64,000 nucleotides of DNA from Bacillus canaveralius (lineage in GTDB: Bacteria > Bacillota > Bacilli > Bacillales > Cytobacillaceae), in assembly GCF_002860125.1 (NCBI RefSeq), contig NZ_PGVA01000024.1:202481-266480 (forward strand), in the 5' to 3' direction. The notes under the pieces are model-generated. The model did no database searches. It was not told the DNA's origin and worked only from the letters and a program-made list of their open reading frames with translations. Shown here piece after piece: positions 43,614-52,906 of the stretch. A program made the translations under genes and the position numbers. The stretch's first letter is position 1; the number at the start of each line of letters is the position of its first letter.

Positions 43614-46028
43614 TCAGGACATTTGTATCATTTCGAACAACTTCTTAGTTGTTTTTTGGTCCTCAACAAGTTCCTTCCATGGGTCTTTGTAAATCGACAA
43701 GGCTTCATCCATTCGCTTATTCAGAGCCCTGCGGTTTTCTGGATCATCAAGTACTTCGCGAATGTGAGTTAAATCAAGGCGCTCAATCCATGCGGATGTC
43801 CGTTCCAGATAATTTGCTGTTTCCCGATAATATTGTAAATAGGCTCCGGTAATTTCAATGACTTCTTCTGCCGTCTTCACTTTATATAATAAGTCTGCAA
43901 CCCGGAGATGCGTTCCGCCATTTCCGCCGGCGTAAATTTCCCAGCCGCCGTCAATTCCAACAAACCCGAGGTCTTTAATCCCTGATTCTGCACAATTCCG
44001 CGGACATGCCGAGACTCCCATTTTTACTTTGTGCGGAGTGGAAAGACCCTCAAATTTTTTCTCCAATGCAATTCCCAAAGAAATGGAATCCTGAGTGCCG
44101 AAGCGGCAATACTGCTCCCCGACACATGTCTTAACCGTTCGAAGAGACTTTCCATAAGCGAATCCGGATGGCATATCGAGATCCTTCCAAACCTTGGGCA
44201 CATCCTCCTTTTTGACGCCCAATAAGTCTATCCGTTGTCCGCCGGTTACTTTAACAAGGGGAATGTTATATTTATCGACGACATCGGCAATTTTCCTTAA
44301 GTCATTAGAATTGGTAACTCCCCCGTACATTCTCGGAACAACTGAGTATGTCCCGTCTTTTTGAATGTTGGCATGCATGCGCTCATTTACGTATTTGGAT
44401 TCTCTTTCATCCTCATATTGAAGTGGATTCACCATTCCCAGATAGTAGTTTAAAGCAGGACGGCATTTTGAGCACCCCTCATCGTTTGACCAGCCAAGAA
44501 CATTCATGACCTCTTTCACATGGTTCAGCCCTTTTGCCCTGATTTCTTCTACAACCTCTTCCCTTGATAAATCCGTACAGCCGCAAATGGCTTCTTTCGT
44601 TTCTTTGGCAGCGAAATCGGTTCCCAGGGTATGCTGCAGCAATTCAGCGACAAGCGGTTTGCAGCCACCACAGGAGCGGGACGCACTTGTGCAGGCCTTG
44701 ACTTCATCCACTGATGAACAGCCTTTCTCATGAATGGCTTGGACGATGGCTCCTTTTGAAACGCCGTTGCAGCCGCAGATAATGTCATCGGCCGCGAGAG
44801 AAGCCACCAGGCTGCCTTCTGCTTGTTCGCCTGCAGGCTGGAGGAGTGTGACCTTGGAAATTCCGGTTATGTTGGTTTGCTTACGGATCATGGAAAATAG
44901 CCGGTTGCCTTCGCTGCTGTCCCCGAATAAAACCGCGCCGACAATTTGATTTCCCCTTAAGACGATCTTTTTATATACACCTTCATGTTCATCAAAAACC
45001 TTGATCGAAGTTTTCGTGTCATCCTCTGTAAAATCTCCGGCTGAGAACACTTCGACACCTGATACTTTTAATTGCGTAGATAAAACGGACCCTTCATATG
45101 GATTCGTTTTCACCCCGCAAAGTTTTTTGGCCAATACCTTTGCCTGCTCATATAAGGGAGCTACGAGCCCATAAGGAATTCCGCGATGCTCCGCACATTC
45201 CCCAACTGCGTAAATATGTGGCGTACTGCTTTGCAAATAATCATTAACGACAATACCACGGTTTACCGAAAGGCCGCTTTCCCTGGCAAGCTGCACATTT
45301 GGAATAATGCCTACCGCCATCACAACGAGATCCGCTTCAAGCGCGGTACCATCTTTAAACCTTAATCCCTCCGCACGTCCATTGCCAATAATGGCCTCTG
45401 TCTGTTTTTCAAGCAAAAATTTCATTCCTTGCTTTTCCAATTCCTTTTGCAGAAGCTTTCCGGCAGTTGGGTCTAACTGGCGTTCCATCAAATAGGGGGC
45501 AAGATGGATCACCGTAACGTCCATCCCTAAATTCAACAGCCCCCGGGCTGCCTCCAGGCCCAGCAATCCGCCGCCTATGACGGCTGCCTTTTTATAGTTT
45601 CTGGAAGCCTCGAGCATAATATCTGTATCCTTTATGTCCCGAAAAGCGGTCACGCCCCTTTTATCGGCCCCTGGAATTGGAAGCATAAAAGGCAGAGAGC
45701 CTGTGGCTATGATTAATTCATCATAGTATTCAATGCGCCCCGAATCGGTATAAACGGTTTTTGCTTCAGCATCAATTTTCTCAACGGTTTCCCCCGTATA
45801 TAATTGGATATTATTCTCTCTGTACCAATCCCAATCATTTAGGGTAATATCGACCACATTCGTATCTCCCTGTAAAACCTTCGAAAGCAGGATCCTGTTA
45901 TAATTCGGGTGCGGTTCACTGCCAAAGATCGTAATCTCGAATTCATCTTTTGATATTTTTAATATCTCTTCGATGGCCTTTACTCCAGCCATACCGTTGC
46001 CTACAAGAATTAGCTTTTTTTTCTGCAA
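43614..46028 (-). CDS. nasD: Assimilatory nitrite reductase large subunit NasD/NirB
   Basis: 804 residues (B. subtilis NasD 805). N-terminal FAD/NAD(P)H oxidoreductase (LILVGNGMAGVKAIEEI; AAVIGGGLLGLEAARGL), two BFD-type [2Fe-2S] domains (CGCNGVSKGAIVQAIHEKGC; CTSASRSCGGCKPL), then the nitrite/sulfite reductase domain with siroheme-4Fe4S ligands in TCVGEQYCRFGTQDS and MGVSACPRNCAESGIKDLG. Reduces nitrite to ammonium with six electrons in the cytoplasm. TTG 46028 with AAGGAGGAG upstream. Its own promoter carries a perfect TnrA box. Confidence 0.95.
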   Translation of the reverse strand: MQKKKLILVGNGMAGVKAIEEILKISKDEFEITIFGSEPHPNYNRILLSKVLQGDTNVVDITLNDWDWYRENNIQLYTGETVEKIDAEAKTVYTDSGRIEYYDELIIATGSLPFMLPIPGADKRGVTAFRDIKDTDIMLEASRNYKKAAVIGGGLLGLEAARGLLNLGMDVTVIHLAPYLMERQLDPTAGKLLQKELEKQGMKFLLEKQTEAIIGNGRAEGLRFKDGTALEADLVVMAVGIIPNVQLARESGLSVNRGIVVNDYLQSSTPHIYAVGECAEHRGIPYGLVAPLYEQAKVLAKKLCGVKTNPYEGSVLSTQLKVSGVEVFSAGDFTEDDTKTSIKVFDEHEGVYKKIVLRGNQIVGAVLFGDSSEGNRLFSMIRKQTNITGISKVTLLQPAGEQAEGSLVASLAADDIICGCNGVSKGAIVQAIHEKGCSSVDEVKACTSASRSCGGCKPLVAELLQHTLGTDFAAKETKEAICGCTDLSREEVVEEIRAKGLNHVKEVMNVLGWSNDEGCSKCRPALNYYLGMVNPLQYEDERESKYVNERMHANIQKDGTYSVVPRMYGGVTNSNDLRKIADVVDKYNIPLVKVTGGQRIDLLGVKKEDVPKVWKDLDMPSGFAYGKSLRTVKTCVGEQYCRFGTQDSISLGIALEKKFEGLSTPHKVKMGVSACPRNCAESGIKDLGFVGIDGGWEIYAGGNGGTHLRVADLLYKVKTAEEVIEITGAYLQYYRETANYLERTSAWIERLDLTHIREVLDDPENRRALNKRMDEALSIYKDPWKELVEDQKTTKKLFEMIQMS

Positions 46029-46058
46029 TCGAAGCTCCTCCTTAGAAAGTTTCTAAAA

Positions 46059-46109
46059 AGATAACACATTTTTAATATAAGTAACGTAAATATGTTAGAA
46101 AATCTGACA
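46059..46109 (-). promoter_or_regulatory. TnrA box and -10 of nasD
   Basis: TGTTAGAAAATCTGACA at 46093-46109 matches the TnrA consensus TGTNANAWWWTMTNACA perfectly. A -10-like TTATCT on the minus strand (46059-46064) places the transcription start about 50 bp from the box centre, the spacing used for TnrA activation. Confidence 0.75.
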
Positions 46110-46123
46110 TGGTTTTTTCAAAA

Positions 46124-46154
46124 AAAAGCACGAACCTAAGCAGGTCATGCTTTT
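46124..46154 (-). terminator. Terminator between nasC and nasD
   Basis: AAAAGCA..AACCT and AGGT..TGCTTTT form an interrupted stem with flanking A- and T-runs on both strands. It ends the nasBC transcript before the nasD promoter. Confidence 0.75.
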
Positions 46155-46180
46155 CTTTGAAATAAAAAAGAGTTTTATTT

Positions 46181-48316
46181 CTAAGTGATCGGGCTCACTC
46201 TGACTGCACTTACTTTGAAGCCCGGCATTTTACAGGCCGGATCCAAATCCCCTGAAATTAATTGGTTTACATTTTGAAAATCGGCCCAATGAATCGGTAC
46301 AAATACTGTATCCTGCCGAATTGCTTCTGACCATTTGCTTCTAACAACAACACTTCCTCGTCTTGATTCTACTTTAATTAAAACTTGATCTTCAATTTTA
46401 TATTTTTTTGCAGTTTTCGGATGGATTTCGAGATAGGATTCAAAATTCCTGGCGACTAGTGCCGCACTTTTTCTTGTTTGGACTCCCGTCAAGTAATGTG
46501 ATATCACTCTGCCGTTCGTTAAGTACAACGGAAAATCGTCATTTGGCTTTTCTTTTGGCACAGCCGGATCGTTATAAACCGCCATCATTCGTGCTTTTTT
46601 GTCAGCATGAGCGAAACCTGATTCAAATAACCTCATCGTCCCTTTATGTTCAGCATCAGGGCAAGGCCATACTATACCTCCCTCCTGCCGCAGCCGGCTG
46701 TAGGTGATGCCGTAATAATCGGCTATTCCCCCTTTACTGGCCAATCTCAATTCATTAAAGATTTCCTCTGCATTTGAGTAAGAAAAAAACGGGCCTTTTC
46801 CAAGCACTTTTGCGATCTCGCATATAATTTGCCAATCATGCTTCACCTCTCCGGGGCAAGGGCGGTTTGCTTCCCTGAGCGTCACCCGGCCTTCCAAATT
46901 GGTCATCGTCCCCTCATCCTCGAGAAAAGACGACGCAGGTAAAACTAAATCAGCCAATTGTGCCGTTTCAGAAAGAAACAAATCCACGGCGACAAGAAAC
47001 TTTAATTTTTTTAAAGCTTCCTGGACAAATTTAGCGTTAGGATTGGAGACAACCGGGTTCGAACACATCAGCAGCATCCCCGTTATCTCCCTCTTGTCGA
47101 TTTTATCCATCATTTCGAATGCAGACACACCTTTTCCTGGCAGGTCGGCTGCATCAATTCCCCAAACGTCTGCAATATATTGCCGATGTTCCTTATTCTC
47201 GATGGACCGGTAACCAGGCAGCTGATCTGCCTTTTGTCCATGTTCTCTCGCACCCTGGCCATTTCCCTGACCCGTAATCGCTCCGTATCCTGAGTAGGGC
47301 TTGCCGATCTTTCCGGTAGCAATAAGAATATTTAGATAATTCCGTACAGATGCGGATCCATCTGTCTGCTGCTCAACTCCTCTGGCAGTAAAAATCATGC
47401 CCGACTCTTCTTCACCGAATTTTCTGGCAGCCGTTCTGATTTGCTCCGCAGGTACACCCGTAAGGTCAGCGATCTGGTCCAACTGTAAAGAAGAAACATA
47501 CTCTTTCACCTCTTCAAACCCTGTTGACCGCTTCTCAATAAATTGTTCATCCAGGAGGCCCTCTTCCATGATTACTTTCAAAAATCCATTTGCCAAGGCG
47601 GCATCCATCCCTGGTCTAACTTTCAAATGCAAGTCAGCGATTTTTGCAGTTGGTGTTTCGCGCGGGTCAATCACGATGATGTAAGAACCATTATCCTTTG
47701 CTTTTTCAAAATACTGCATGATCGTCGGCTGGCATTCCGCGATATTGGTGCCCGCCAAAATAAGGACTCGTGAATGTGGAATCTCTGAAAGGCTATTTGT
47801 GAAGCCGCGATCCATTCCGAATGTCTGGGCGGCAGCGGATGCAGCTGCAGACATACAGAGGCGTCCGTTATAATCAATATGTTTTGTATTTAATGCCACG
47901 CGTGCAAATTTACCAAGTAAATAGGCTTCTTCGTTCGTAATGGAAGCACTGCCATAAACTGCAAGTGCATCCTTGCCATCCTCCCTTTGTATTCTTTTAA
48001 AGTTATCTTTAATCAGGGACAAAGCCCTTTCCCAGGATATGCGCTGGAACTCTCCGTCAATTTTCAAGAAAGGGTAAAGAATACGGTCTTTGTGGATGGC
48101 ATGCTGGTAAGAATTTTGCCCCTTTACACACAGCCTCCCTTTTGAAGCAGGATTATCCGTGCCTATCGAAGTATATTTTTTTCGCGTTGGATTGGATTCT
48201 TCAATCAGCTGCAGTTTACATTGCATACTGCAAAAAGGGCACTGCGTAGGATACACTTTTTCTGATTGTCCTTTTTGCTGTTTATCCCTGAAATACTTTA
48301 ATAGTAATTCTGTCAA
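46181..48316 (-). CDS. nasC: Assimilatory nitrate reductase catalytic subunit NasC
   Basis: 711 residues (B. subtilis NasC 710). N-terminal [4Fe-4S] ligands CPFCSMQCKLQL and GRLCVKGQNSYQ, bis-MGD oxidoreductase core with the Mo ligand Cys likely in YNGRLCMSAAAS near 150, and a C-terminal molybdopterin dinucleotide-binding domain (LYLTNGRVISHYLTG). Reduces nitrate to nitrite in the cytoplasm with electrons from NasB. TTG 48316 follows AAAGGGGGATGA. Needs molybdopterin guanine dinucleotide, unlike the cluster at 1-6 kb. Confidence 0.95.
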   Translation of the reverse strand: MTELLLKYFRDKQQKGQSEKVYPTQCPFCSMQCKLQLIEESNPTRKKYTSIGTDNPASKGRLCVKGQNSYQHAIHKDRILYPFLKIDGEFQRISWERALSLIKDNFKRIQREDGKDALAVYGSASITNEEAYLLGKFARVALNTKHIDYNGRLCMSAAASAAAQTFGMDRGFTNSLSEIPHSRVLILAGTNIAECQPTIMQYFEKAKDNGSYIIVIDPRETPTAKIADLHLKVRPGMDAALANGFLKVIMEEGLLDEQFIEKRSTGFEEVKEYVSSLQLDQIADLTGVPAEQIRTAARKFGEEESGMIFTARGVEQQTDGSASVRNYLNILIATGKIGKPYSGYGAITGQGNGQGAREHGQKADQLPGYRSIENKEHRQYIADVWGIDAADLPGKGVSAFEMMDKIDKREITGMLLMCSNPVVSNPNAKFVQEALKKLKFLVAVDLFLSETAQLADLVLPASSFLEDEGTMTNLEGRVTLREANRPCPGEVKHDWQIICEIAKVLGKGPFFSYSNAEEIFNELRLASKGGIADYYGITYSRLRQEGGIVWPCPDAEHKGTMRLFESGFAHADKKARMMAVYNDPAVPKEKPNDDFPLYLTNGRVISHYLTGVQTRKSAALVARNFESYLEIHPKTAKKYKIEDQVLIKVESRRGSVVVRSKWSEAIRQDTVFVPIHWADFQNVNQLISGDLDPACKMPGFKVSAVRVSPIT

Positions 48317-48396
48317 GATTTCTCATCCCCCTTTGACAATGTACAATAACATCAATTTTTTGCGGGTCATTCAGCCCGTTATGCGGGAAAAGCTGT

Positions 48397-50751
48397 TTAT
48401 CTGGTTTCCAAAATTGTTTGTCGGTTTAAAGAATCCTCCTTAAGACGGTTAAGCAATTGACCTCGGAAATAGGAATCAAATAAGACCTCTCTGATATGAA
48501 TTAACCCGACCCTTTCAATCCACTCCCACGTCCGCTCTAAATAATTCGCCGTTTCCCTGTAATACTGGATAAATGCCCCGGACAGTTCAATTACTTCTTC
48601 AGGTGAGGCCACAACATACAAAAGATCACCTGCGCGGACCCTTCGTTCATCGCTGCCGCCGACATAAATTTCCCATCGCCCGTCAATGGCGATAACTCCG
48701 ATGTCCTTGCTTGTAGAGCCAGCTTCACCGTGTATACAAGGGGAAACTCCTACCCTTATTCGATAGGGTGTTTGTAAGCATTCTGTTATTCTATCGAGTC
48801 GGGCTGCTATTTCGAGGGAATCGTGTTTCCCGCAGCCACAATTGCTTTCATTTATAGTTGTTTTTACCGTATGGGTTAATGGGCTATTGGTTTCGCCTAA
48901 ATGCATATCCAGCTCTTTTTTAATTCCTTCAAGATCCTCTCTTGATATCCCGATGAGCTGTATTCGCTGTTCACTGGTTAATGCCGCTTTCGCTATTTGA
49001 TATTTCTCAATCACATCTGCTATTTTCCTTAATTGCTTTGGGTTGGTTACTCCACCATACATTTGCGGAGTAACGGAAAATGTTCCATCACGATGGCTGA
49101 TTCCGTTTAGCGTCGCCATTTCTATAAGGTTATCTTCATGAACTTCACGGTGCGGGTAAACCATTCTCAGGTAATACTGTAAAGCAGGCAGGCATTTAGG
49201 GCATCCCTTCAGGCTGGTCCAACCCAATTTAGCCATAATCTCTTCAGCTGAAGTAAGGTTTTGCTTTTGCATTTGGCAGACAACTTCGTCCTCGGTCAAT
49301 GACGTACATCGGCATAAAGGGCTTGTTTCGACAAATTCATCAAAATCATCGCTCATGGTATAAGCTAACAGCTCGGAGATGAGGAGTTTACAGCTTCCGC
49401 ACGCACCTGAGGCCTTTGTACATTGCTTTATTTGCTCGACCGTTGATAAACCCTTACTGATAACAGCTTCGATAATGGCCCCTTTAGAAACACCATTGCA
49501 ATTACAGATCATTTCTGACGGCTTCAAGGAAGCAATCGGATCCTCTCCGGTTATGGCCGGTGAAAGGAGAATTCCTTTTTCTACCGATGCAATATCTTTT
49601 TTCTTGCGAATGATATCCAGCAATCTTGGCGCTTCCTTTATGTCACCGTACAACACAGACCCAACCAATCTATTTTCCTGAAAAATCATTTTCTTATAAA
49701 TCCCGTCTACATCGTTAAAAACAGTGATGGCTTTTGAATGGCGATCTTCGGCCAGCTTCCCGATGGAAAATACGTTCACTCCGGATATTTTCAATTGAGT
49801 TGACAGCACAGAGCCAACGTATCCATCTCCGGGAACACCACAAATATGCTTTGCCAGTTCTGCCCCTTGTTCATACAGGGGCTTAACCAACCCATAAACA
49901 ACGCCTTCGTGTTCGGCACATTCTCCAACGGCATAAATATTGGGAATGTTTGTTTGCATAAATTCATTGACGAGGATTCCCCGGTTCGTCAGAATTCCAC
50001 TATCCCTTGCCAATTGACAGTTTGGCTGAACGCCGGCAGCTATGACAATCATTTTGGCATCCACCTTTGTACCATCTGAAAACAAAATCTCTTTCGCATC
50101 CAGATCGCCAATAATCTCTTTTGTTTCTTTTGCCAAAAGAAATTTCATGCCTTGCCGTTCCAGTTCTTTTCGCAGCATTTTCGAGGCGGTTGCATCCAGC
50201 TGCCTCTCCATTAACAGGGAGGATTTATGAATCACGTGAACCTGCAAGCCGAGATTCTGTAACCCTTTTGCTGCTTCCAGGCCAAGAAGGCCTCCACCGA
50301 TGACGGCCGCTTTTTTAGATCGCCTGGCTGCTTCCATAATTTTTTGGCAATCCTGTATCGTTCGAAATGTGTAGACCCCTTCTTTTTCCACACCGGGAAT
50401 AGGCAGAATAAATGGCGTCGAACCTGTTGCTAAAATTAATTGATCAAAAGGGATCTCCCTGCCTTTATCGGTTCTTATGATCTGTTTGTCAATATCCAAT
50501 TTCTTTACCGTTTCTCCAATAAACAGTTTGATCCCTTTCTGTTTATACCAGTCTTCCTCATGCAGCATAATCTCGGTTATTTTTGTATCCCCCTGCAAAA
50601 CAGAAGACAACATAATCCGATTATAGTTTCCGTATGGTTCACTTCCAATGATGGTAATCTCAAATTTATTGGCGTCAACCTTGATAATTTCTTCGATGCA
50701 GTGTACACCCGCCATTCCATTCCCGATCAACACCAATCTTTGTTTATCCAT
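48397..50751 (-). CDS. nasB: Assimilatory nitrate reductase electron transfer subunit NasB
   Basis: 784 residues, a NirB paralogue (B. subtilis NasB 771): FAD/NAD(P)H part (VLIGNGMAGVHCIEEI; AAVIGGGLLGLEAAKGL), BFD-type Cys clusters (CNCNGVSKGAIIEAV; CTKASGACGSCKLL) and a degenerate sulfite-reductase-like C-terminus. The siroheme ligands are changed: SNCGCGKHDS replaces EQYCRFGTQDS and SPCIHGEAGS replaces SACPRNCAES. It passes NADH electrons to NasC. GGGGGTTTTAAA precedes the ATG. Promoter with TnrA box upstream. Confidence 0.92.
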   Translation of the reverse strand: MDKQRLVLIGNGMAGVHCIEEIIKVDANKFEITIIGSEPYGNYNRIMLSSVLQGDTKITEIMLHEEDWYKQKGIKLFIGETVKKLDIDKQIIRTDKGREIPFDQLILATGSTPFILPIPGVEKEGVYTFRTIQDCQKIMEAARRSKKAAVIGGGLLGLEAAKGLQNLGLQVHVIHKSSLLMERQLDATASKMLRKELERQGMKFLLAKETKEIIGDLDAKEILFSDGTKVDAKMIVIAAGVQPNCQLARDSGILTNRGILVNEFMQTNIPNIYAVGECAEHEGVVYGLVKPLYEQGAELAKHICGVPGDGYVGSVLSTQLKISGVNVFSIGKLAEDRHSKAITVFNDVDGIYKKMIFQENRLVGSVLYGDIKEAPRLLDIIRKKKDIASVEKGILLSPAITGEDPIASLKPSEMICNCNGVSKGAIIEAVISKGLSTVEQIKQCTKASGACGSCKLLISELLAYTMSDDFDEFVETSPLCRCTSLTEDEVVCQMQKQNLTSAEEIMAKLGWTSLKGCPKCLPALQYYLRMVYPHREVHEDNLIEMATLNGISHRDGTFSVTPQMYGGVTNPKQLRKIADVIEKYQIAKAALTSEQRIQLIGISREDLEGIKKELDMHLGETNSPLTHTVKTTINESNCGCGKHDSLEIAARLDRITECLQTPYRIRVGVSPCIHGEAGSTSKDIGVIAIDGRWEIYVGGSDERRVRAGDLLYVVASPEEVIELSGAFIQYYRETANYLERTWEWIERVGLIHIREVLFDSYFRGQLLNRLKEDSLNRQTILETR

Positions 50752-50802
50752 TTTAAAACCCCCAGAAGTGAATAAATATGGTTGTTGTCAATGCTGTTGC
50801 GT

Positions 50803-50854
50803 ATTATCGCATAAAAGAACAGATTTGAAATAAAGTGTGTAATAAAACCTTACA
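50803..50854 (-). promoter_or_regulatory. TnrA box and extended -10 of nasB
   Basis: TGTAATAAAACCTTACA at 50838-50854 fits the TnrA consensus with one mismatch. On the minus strand TGCGATAAT (hexamer at 50803-50808) is an extended -10, giving a start about 50 bp from the box centre. Confidence 0.75.
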
Positions 50855-50970
50855 TACTTTTTTTAAAACCTGCCCGTTTCGAAATGATTTGCTTGTTCCA
50901 ATGATGCTAAATGGAAATTTTAACCGCATAAAATTGGCGGTTTACCAAAATACTATTAACAACTTTCCTA

Positions 50971-51022
50971 TGTTAGATTTCCTTACATAAGACTTTCAAT
51001 CGTCATTCTCCTCTTTTATAAT
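50971..51022 (+). promoter_or_regulatory. TnrA box and -10 of nasA
   Basis: TGTTAGATTTCCTTACA at 50971-50987 (one mismatch to the TnrA consensus) and TATAAT at 51017-51022; the predicted start near 51029 is 50 bp from the box centre. Confidence 0.78.
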
Positions 51023-51111
51023 GGCACTAATTGCTTGAAACCGGGTTAGCTATCTATTTTCAAATAAGGAAATGAAGCTTTCCCAGTTAAAAAATGAAAG
51101 GGGAATTAGAA

Positions 51112-52317
51112 ATGAAGTTGTCTGAACTAAAAACCAGTGGGCATCCAAAAACACTTATTTCGTCCTTTTTGTATTTCGATGTGAGCTTTATGATTTGGGT
51201 GTTACTTGGTGCACTTGGGGTTTATATTTCACAGGACTTTGGCTTGTCTCCGGCTGAAAAAGGTTTCATTGTTGCCATCCCTATCCTGGCTGGCTCCTTT
51301 TTCCGAATTATCCTTGGAATCTTGACGGACCGAATAGGGCCTAAGAAAACAGCACTTATCGGAATGTCCATTACATCAGTACCTTTACTTTGGGGATTAT
51401 TGGCGGGGAAAACCTTAACTGAACTATATGCAATTGGTATTTTACTAGGCGTATCAGGGGCAAGCTTTGCCGTTGCACTGCCGATGGCCAGCCGATGGTA
51501 TCCTCCGCACTTGCAGGGTGTTGCAAATGGAATAGCCGGAGCAGGCAACAGCGGAACCCTTTTTGCCACCTTATTCGGGCCCCGATTGGCTGAAAGCTTT
51601 GGCTGGCATGCTGTTATGGGAATTGCACTTATCCCGCTGTTAAGTGTTTTGATACTCTTTATCTTTATGGCAAAAGATTCTCCCACCCAGCCAAAACCAC
51701 AGCCTTTAATGAGCTATTTAAAAGCGTTCAAACATAGGGATACGTGGTTGTTTAGCCTACTTTATGGAGTAACATTTGGGGGTTTTGTTGGGTTATCAAG
51801 CTTCTTAAGTATTTTCTTTGTGGACGAATATGGACTATCCAAGGTGCAAGCGGGTGATTTCGTTACTTTATGCGTGGCTGCAGGCAGCTTCTTCCGGCCT
51901 GTGGGCGGATTTATTGCCGACCGTATCGGTGGTGTGCGTTTGCTTTCCTGCTTATTTATTGGCGTTTCTCTCTCAATGCTGGGAGTCAGCCAGTTCCCTC
52001 CATTTACGCTTGTTACAATCCTGCTTTTCATCGGTATGATGTGTCTTGGTATGGGAAATGGCGCTGTATTTCAATTAGTACCGCAACGGTTTCAAAAGGA
52101 AATGGGGATGCTAACGGGCATTATTGGGGCTGCAGGGGGGATCGGCGGTTTCTTTCTTCCAACTCTATTAGGGCTGGTAAAAGGAGCGACGGGAACTTAC
52201 GCTGCCGGCTTTATTACCTTTGCGGCATTCGCTCTCATTGCCTTCGGCGTACTGTTGTTTGCCAGCATAGCCTGGAGAAAAAATTGGAATGCCAGACGTG
52301 AAGCTGTGAAAATATAA
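51112..52317 (+). CDS. nasA: Nitrate transporter NasA (MFS, NNP family)
   Basis: 401 residues, 12 helices, MFS nitrate/nitrite porter family: [19 protein letters not shown] in helix 1, [20 protein letters not shown] with the conserved Arg of helix 2, and the nitrate signatures [20 protein letters not shown] and [14 protein letters not shown]. subtilis NasA is 421 residues. ATG 51112 follows AAAGGGG; the ATG at 51094 lies before the ribosome binding site. Divergent from nasB with shared TnrA control; supplies nitrate to NasBC. Confidence 0.94.
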   Translation: MKLSELKTSGHPKTLISSFLYFDVSFMIWVLLGALGVYISQDFGLSPAEKGFIVAIPILAGSFFRIILGILTDRIGPKKTALIGMSITSVPLLWGLLAGKTLTELYAIGILLGVSGASFAVALPMASRWYPPHLQGVANGIAGAGNSGTLFATLFGPRLAESFGWHAVMGIALIPLLSVLILFIFMAKDSPTQPKPQPLMSYLKAFKHRDTWLFSLLYGVTFGGFVGLSSFLSIFFVDEYGLSKVQAGDFVTLCVAAGSFFRPVGGFIADRIGGVRLLSCLFIGVSLSMLGVSQFPPFTLVTILLFIGMMCLGMGNGAVFQLVPQRFQKEMGMLTGIIGAAGGIGGFFLPTLLGLVKGATGTYAAGFITFAAFALIAFGVLLFASIAWRKNWNARREAVKI

Positions 52318-52372
52318 GAATCATCATTTTATAGGTTTGGGCTCTCCCCCCCTAGCTAGTTAAATAGAAATA

Positions 52373-52400
52373 GGCCGCACACCAATTTTGGTATGCGGCC
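52373..52400 (+). terminator. Terminator of nasA
   Basis: GGCCGCACACCA and TGGTATGCGGCC pair (one C/A mismatch) around a short loop 55 bp after nasA, followed by a T-rich stretch. Confidence 0.8.
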
Positions 52401-52574
52401 CAATTTGTTTCGGTCCGGTTAATCATAAAGCATGTGATTGCCAAAACCGCAAAATTATGGTTCAAGTCACAAAATGTAACTTAAAGTATAAAACTGTCAA
52501 GGCAATAACCATAAAACGCGAAAAGCGTCTAATATCAAGGATAATGGGTTAAAAATCTATGTTAATATAGGAAA

Positions 52575-52670
52575 TTTATAATTTAAGATTCCTAACAAAA
52601 TTCGAAATTTGTTTTAAATTTTAACTCCCAACATCGTTTTGGTAATAAATTATAACTCCCAACAACATTA
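52575..52670. repeat. Three direct repeats with TCCCAACA core (candidate TnsB-binding sites)
   Basis: TAACTCCCAACA occurs at 52622-52633 and 52653-52664, each preceded by an AAATT-rich stretch, and a diverged TAAGATTCCTAACA at 52584-52597. Cores are spaced 36 and 31 bp. Short, regularly spaced direct repeats at the end of a Tn7-like element are expected TnsB-binding sites. Confidence 0.45.
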
Positions 52671-52906
52671 TTATTTAGCTGCAATATTGAAAGTTTTAGC
52701 CAAAAAATAATAAGTTAATTATAAAAGCTACAGAGGGAAAATGCATTTAATAAATGAGAACAATTCGTAAGCTGTAAAATTTAACCGGACCACGAACATG
52801 TTTAATAAAGGATGTCATATTGTATAAGTAAAAAAGCATAACCTTTTCATCAGGTTACACTTTGAGAGCAAAAGCCAATTCAATATATTAACATTTTTTC
52901 TAATTA

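Larger units (their letters stand above)
52318..52906. other. nasA downstream region and probable left side of the Tn7-like element
   Basis: Holds the nasA terminator and, further right, AT-rich DNA with three direct repeats at 52575-52670. No gene. TGT trinucleotides that could begin a transposon end occur at 52475, 52495 and 52559; I cannot choose among them. Confidence 0.45.

Noticed and set aside
44031..50775. Numerous plus-strand frames over nasB, nasC and nasD
   Set aside because: Shadow frames of long, motif-confirmed genes on the other strand.
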